Source: Paenibacillus taichungensis
Lineage (GTDB): Bacteria > Bacillota > Bacilli > Paenibacillales > Paenibacillaceae
Direction: 5' to 3'
DNA length: 64,000 nt
Assembly (NCBI RefSeq): GCF_003287275.1
Contig: NZ_QEVW01000006.1
Location: 124,001-188,000, forward strand
Of the stretch, positions 61,922 to 64,000 are shown piece after piece. The translations under genes were made by a program, and so were the position numbers. Every line of letters begins with the position of its first letter. Position 1 is the first letter of the stretch. The notes under the pieces were generated by a model. That model was not told where the DNA came from. It did not search any database and saw nothing but the letters and a program-made list of their open reading frames with translations.

Positions 61922-62644
61922 TTACCAAGGAAGGGTATCCCCCTTGTAATCTACATACGCGGGCGAATCGCCCATAAACTCCTTATGGCGATCGATGAGT
62001 GCTGTGATATGCTGAGCCGATTGATCTGGCGTAAGGTCCGCATCGGTATTTAATTCCCCGCTCATATAACTCTGTACCCAGCCGGGATGTATCAGCATCA
62101 CTTGCCCACCCTCATTTTTCAGACCATTATGCACAAGGCGGGCCTGCATGTTTAACGCAGATTTGGACATACAATAGGCGAACCATCCATCCCGGCTACA
62201 CTGCTCAATACTGCCTGCCTCCGAAGATATATCGACGATCAGCTTGTTTGTCCCTTGCAGAAGGAGGGGCAATAAGGCATGAGTCACACGTAATGTCCCC
62301 AGGGTATTTACATTGAATACTTCTGCCATCTCCGCCATATTTAACGGTCCGCGGATATGATCGGTAATACTTCCTAGTATAGCCGCATTATTGATAAGCA
62401 TATCCAAATGCTCTGTATCCAGCTTAAGTGTCTCCGTGAACAAAGCTACGGACAGATCATCCGCAATGTCCAGTTCGATGATGCGTAAATGTTTTGGATA
62501 GGCATCCGTCAGAGTACGAATCCCTTCGGACTCTTCCATGTCCAACCCTGCCGCATAAACGATATAACCTCTCTTCAGCATTTGTGCCGTCAGAGCCAAC
62601 CCCAGTCCCCGGGCTGCCCCGGTTACACATACGGTTTTCATCAT
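61922..62644 (-). CDS. Short-chain dehydrogenase/reductase
   Basis: 240 aa. 'VTGAARGLGLAL' binds the cofactor, 'LINNAA' is the NNAG-type motif, and the catalytic Ser (in 'VDISSEAGS') and Tyr-x3-Lys ('YCMSK') are intact, so it should be an active NAD(P)H oxidoreductase. The overall pattern is nearest to the carbonyl-reductase/C-factor-like group ('HPGWVQSYMSG'). GGGAGGG precedes ATG 62644. Substrate unknown. The ThuA-like gene follows. Confidence 0.92.
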   Translation of the reverse strand: MMKTVCVTGAARGLGLALTAQMLKRGYIVYAAGLDMEESEGIRTLTDAYPKHLRIIELDIADDLSVALFTETLKLDTEHLDMLINNAAILGSITDHIRGPLNMAEMAEVFNVNTLGTLRVTHALLPLLLQGTNKLIVDISSEAGSIEQCSRDGWFAYCMSKSALNMQARLVHNGLKNEGGQVMLIHPGWVQSYMSGELNTDADLTPDQSAQHITALIDRHKEFMGDSPAYVDYKGDTLPW

Positions 62645-62810
62645 GCTGTCCCTCCCTCACAAGCTTAATCTGTCTTTAATTCATTCCACATTATTATCCA
62701 AAAACCTTTAATTATGAATGGGTACAACTAACTTCACGACCAAAGTCTCAGGTGAATTTCCTTGAATCAGAGTCGTTCAGTTTATAGAGAGTGAACCGAT
62801 CATAGAGACA

Positions 62811-62849
62811 AAAACAAAAAAAGTTCTGACCCGTATAGCGGATCAGAAC
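62811..62849 (-). terminator. Terminator of the HemD-like gene
   Basis: Minus-strand stem GTTCTGATCCG / CGGGTCAGAAC with a five-base loop and a run of seven T. Confidence 0.9.
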
Positions 62850-62918
62850 CGGGAACAACGTGACATCTTAAATGCGTTTTATTCAACGCATCCATATGAG
62901 TCCAGACTGGATCACATG

Positions 62919-63755
62919 TTATTGTAAAAGATGAGCCTTGCCCTCAGATCGGGCAGCGTAATAACGCCCCAGTTCAACGATTAGTGCTCCCATCTTCTCA
63001 TCCTCTGGGACCACGAGGGCCTCAATACCTTCTTCTCGCATCGCGTTTGCCGTTACCCTGCCCACCGAAGCAGGCACCACGCCTTGGCGGAAGGCTTCCT
63101 GCATGGATTCGAGCTTGCCCTTAGACGCCGCGTATTCAACCAAAAATCGTACTTGCGGCCCACTTGTAAACGCGACAGCATCAACCTCATGCAGCAAAAT
63201 ATCATTCAACAACTGTTCCAGTTCACCCTCTTCGGGTGGGACGTGACGATAAGGGAGCACCTGACGTACTTGCGCCCCTTGTTCCTCCAGCCAACCGACC
63301 AACTTGGGTGCGGTTTCCCCATGCAGTTGCAACATGACCTTCTGTCCTTTAAGTTCATGAGGCGCAAATTCACGAATCAGCCCGTCTGTGCTGCCATCAT
63401 CATCCCGCACTAGCGGGGTCAGTTTACGTTTTCGGAGTGCATTCACTGTTTTGTATCCTCTTGCTGCAATCAAGGATTCCGATAATACGTCCAGCAATTG
63501 ATCAGCAATCTCCATATCCTCAGCCATATCAAAAATAGCGTCCAATCCCATACCCGTGGTTAATACCGTCCAGTCTGGCGGGTCGGATATCCAGGATACC
63601 AGACCATCCCGAATATTACGATCGTCCAGAAAAACAGTTCCCTGTGCAGGTCGGACTATTGGAATCCCTCCCATTTTCTCAACCAGCAAGGACATCTCTT
63701 TGGATTTTCGTGGTCCTGTCAATGCTACGCGTATACCTGCCAAATGTTGAGCCAT
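62919..63755 (-). CDS. Uroporphyrinogen-III synthase-like protein (stand-alone HemD)
   Basis: 278 aa, two Rossmann-like halves of the HemD family ('VALTGPRKSKEMSLLVEKMG', 'WTVLTTGMGLDAIF', 'VDAVAFTSGPQVRFLVEYA', 'VVPASVGRVTANAMREEGI'). HemD closes and flips the last pyrrole ring to make uroporphyrinogen III. The housekeeping hemD normally lies in a hem operon; here it stands alone, so it is probably an extra copy for siroheme or another tetrapyrrole. GGGGGG is upstream of ATG 63755. A TATACT -10 candidate is at 63802-63807 (minus strand). Confidence 0.87.
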   Translation of the reverse strand: MAQHLAGIRVALTGPRKSKEMSLLVEKMGGIPIVRPAQGTVFLDDRNIRDGLVSWISDPPDWTVLTTGMGLDAIFDMAEDMEIADQLLDVLSESLIAARGYKTVNALRKRKLTPLVRDDDGSTDGLIREFAPHELKGQKVMLQLHGETAPKLVGWLEEQGAQVRQVLPYRHVPPEEGELEQLLNDILLHEVDAVAFTSGPQVRFLVEYAASKGKLESMQEAFRQGVVPASVGRVTANAMREEGIEALVVPEDEKMGALIVELGRYYAARSEGKAHLLQ

Positions 63756-63884
63756 CCATGTTCCCCCCGTTAATTCAGCCGAATGTCATCAGTCTGACTA
63801 CAGTATACAGGGTACTGCTATGGAGGGAAACCGAGTTCCCCCTCTTTTCAGTGGTTCATCTATAACGATTTTTGATGGGATATA

Positions 63885-64000
63885 TCAGGAAGGCTGTAGT
63901 TCTCCACCCTGATGTCCTTCACGTTTGTCCCCGTCAGAATTCTCTCTGCCCTGTGATACTTTCCCTTGTTTGTCCTCTTTTGGTTTCTGCTTTTGTTTCT
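63885..64000 (-). CDS. 3' end of a gene running off the window (Lys/Gln/Gly-rich C-terminus)
   Basis: Minus-strand frame open from the window edge to TGA at 63885-63887. The 37 visible residues are Lys, Gln, Glu and Gly rich (beginning 'KQKQKPKEDKQGK', ending 'GGELQPS'), typical of a disordered tail. Too short to identify; other frames are also partly open, so the reading frame is a judgement from composition. Confidence 0.4.
   Translation of the reverse strand, partial: KQKQKPKEDKQGKVSQGRENSDGDKREGHQGGELQPS

Overview
The window looks like chromosomal DNA of a Paenibacillus-type member of the Bacillales. It has moderate GC content, strong GGAGG ribosome binding sites, frequent GTG and TTG starts and consensus sigma-A promoters. 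Its gene families are also typical of that group: YesM/YesN two-component pairs next to LplB/LplC permeases, AraC regulators fused to a binding-protein domain, and a GlnRS, which most Bacillus lack. No rRNA, tRNA, CRISPR array, phage or transposase gene was seen.

Layout. 0-9 kb: AraC regulator, mobA, MFS transporter, glnS, a DUF2164 protein, acetyltransferases, a short-chain dehydrogenase and a MerR-methyltransferase fusion. 9-14 kb: a GH94-type phosphorylase and its LacI repressor, with three copies of one palindromic operator. 14-19 kb: iron-siderophore module (AraC/binding-protein regulator, Fur box, lipoprotein, ABC exporter). 19-27.5 kb: sugar-sensing and uptake block (binding protein, histidine kinase, second binding protein, LplC, LplB, response regulator). 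27.5-38 kb: methyltransferase, MFS pump, molybdopterin oxidoreductase, formate/nitrite channel, NADH oxidase under Rex/FNR-like operators, glutathione peroxidase, and a Fur-controlled siderophore ATPase plus FhuF-type reductase.

38.4-54.6 kb is the most unusual part: a minus-strand operon of very large proteins. In transcription order it encodes a 1129-aa tubulin-like GTPase, an 843-aa protein that I align with it but that has lost both GTP-binding loops, a membrane vWA protein, a small beta-rich protein, a zinc-ribbon P-loop GTPase (Double-GTPase-2 type) and a 1056-aa GAP1-N2-like membrane protein. A secreted, membrane-anchored vWA protein lies upstream, bracketed by two inverted copies of a dispersed palindromic repeat. 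A divergent pair (47-aa membrane peptide plus zinc-ribbon membrane protein) follows. I read this as a GTPase-centred, envelope-associated multiprotein system built on an active/inactive tubulin-like pair. Its biological role is not shown by the sequence.

54.8-64 kb is more ordinary: DEAD-box helicase with an RGG tail, SulP transporter with a structured leader, an ABC1 kinase/phasin pair, a ThuA-like protein, a short-chain dehydrogenase, a stand-alone HemD-like protein and the 3' end of a further gene.

Themes. Two Fur boxes link the two iron blocks (16 kb and 38 kb), which complement each other: a binding protein without its own permease or importer ATPase, and an importer ATPase without permease. 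Rex/FNR-like sites link NADH oxidase and the formate/nitrite channel. MobA would supply the cofactor of the molybdopterin oxidoreductase. A family of imperfect palindromes (three long copies and one short one) is scattered in intergenic DNA.
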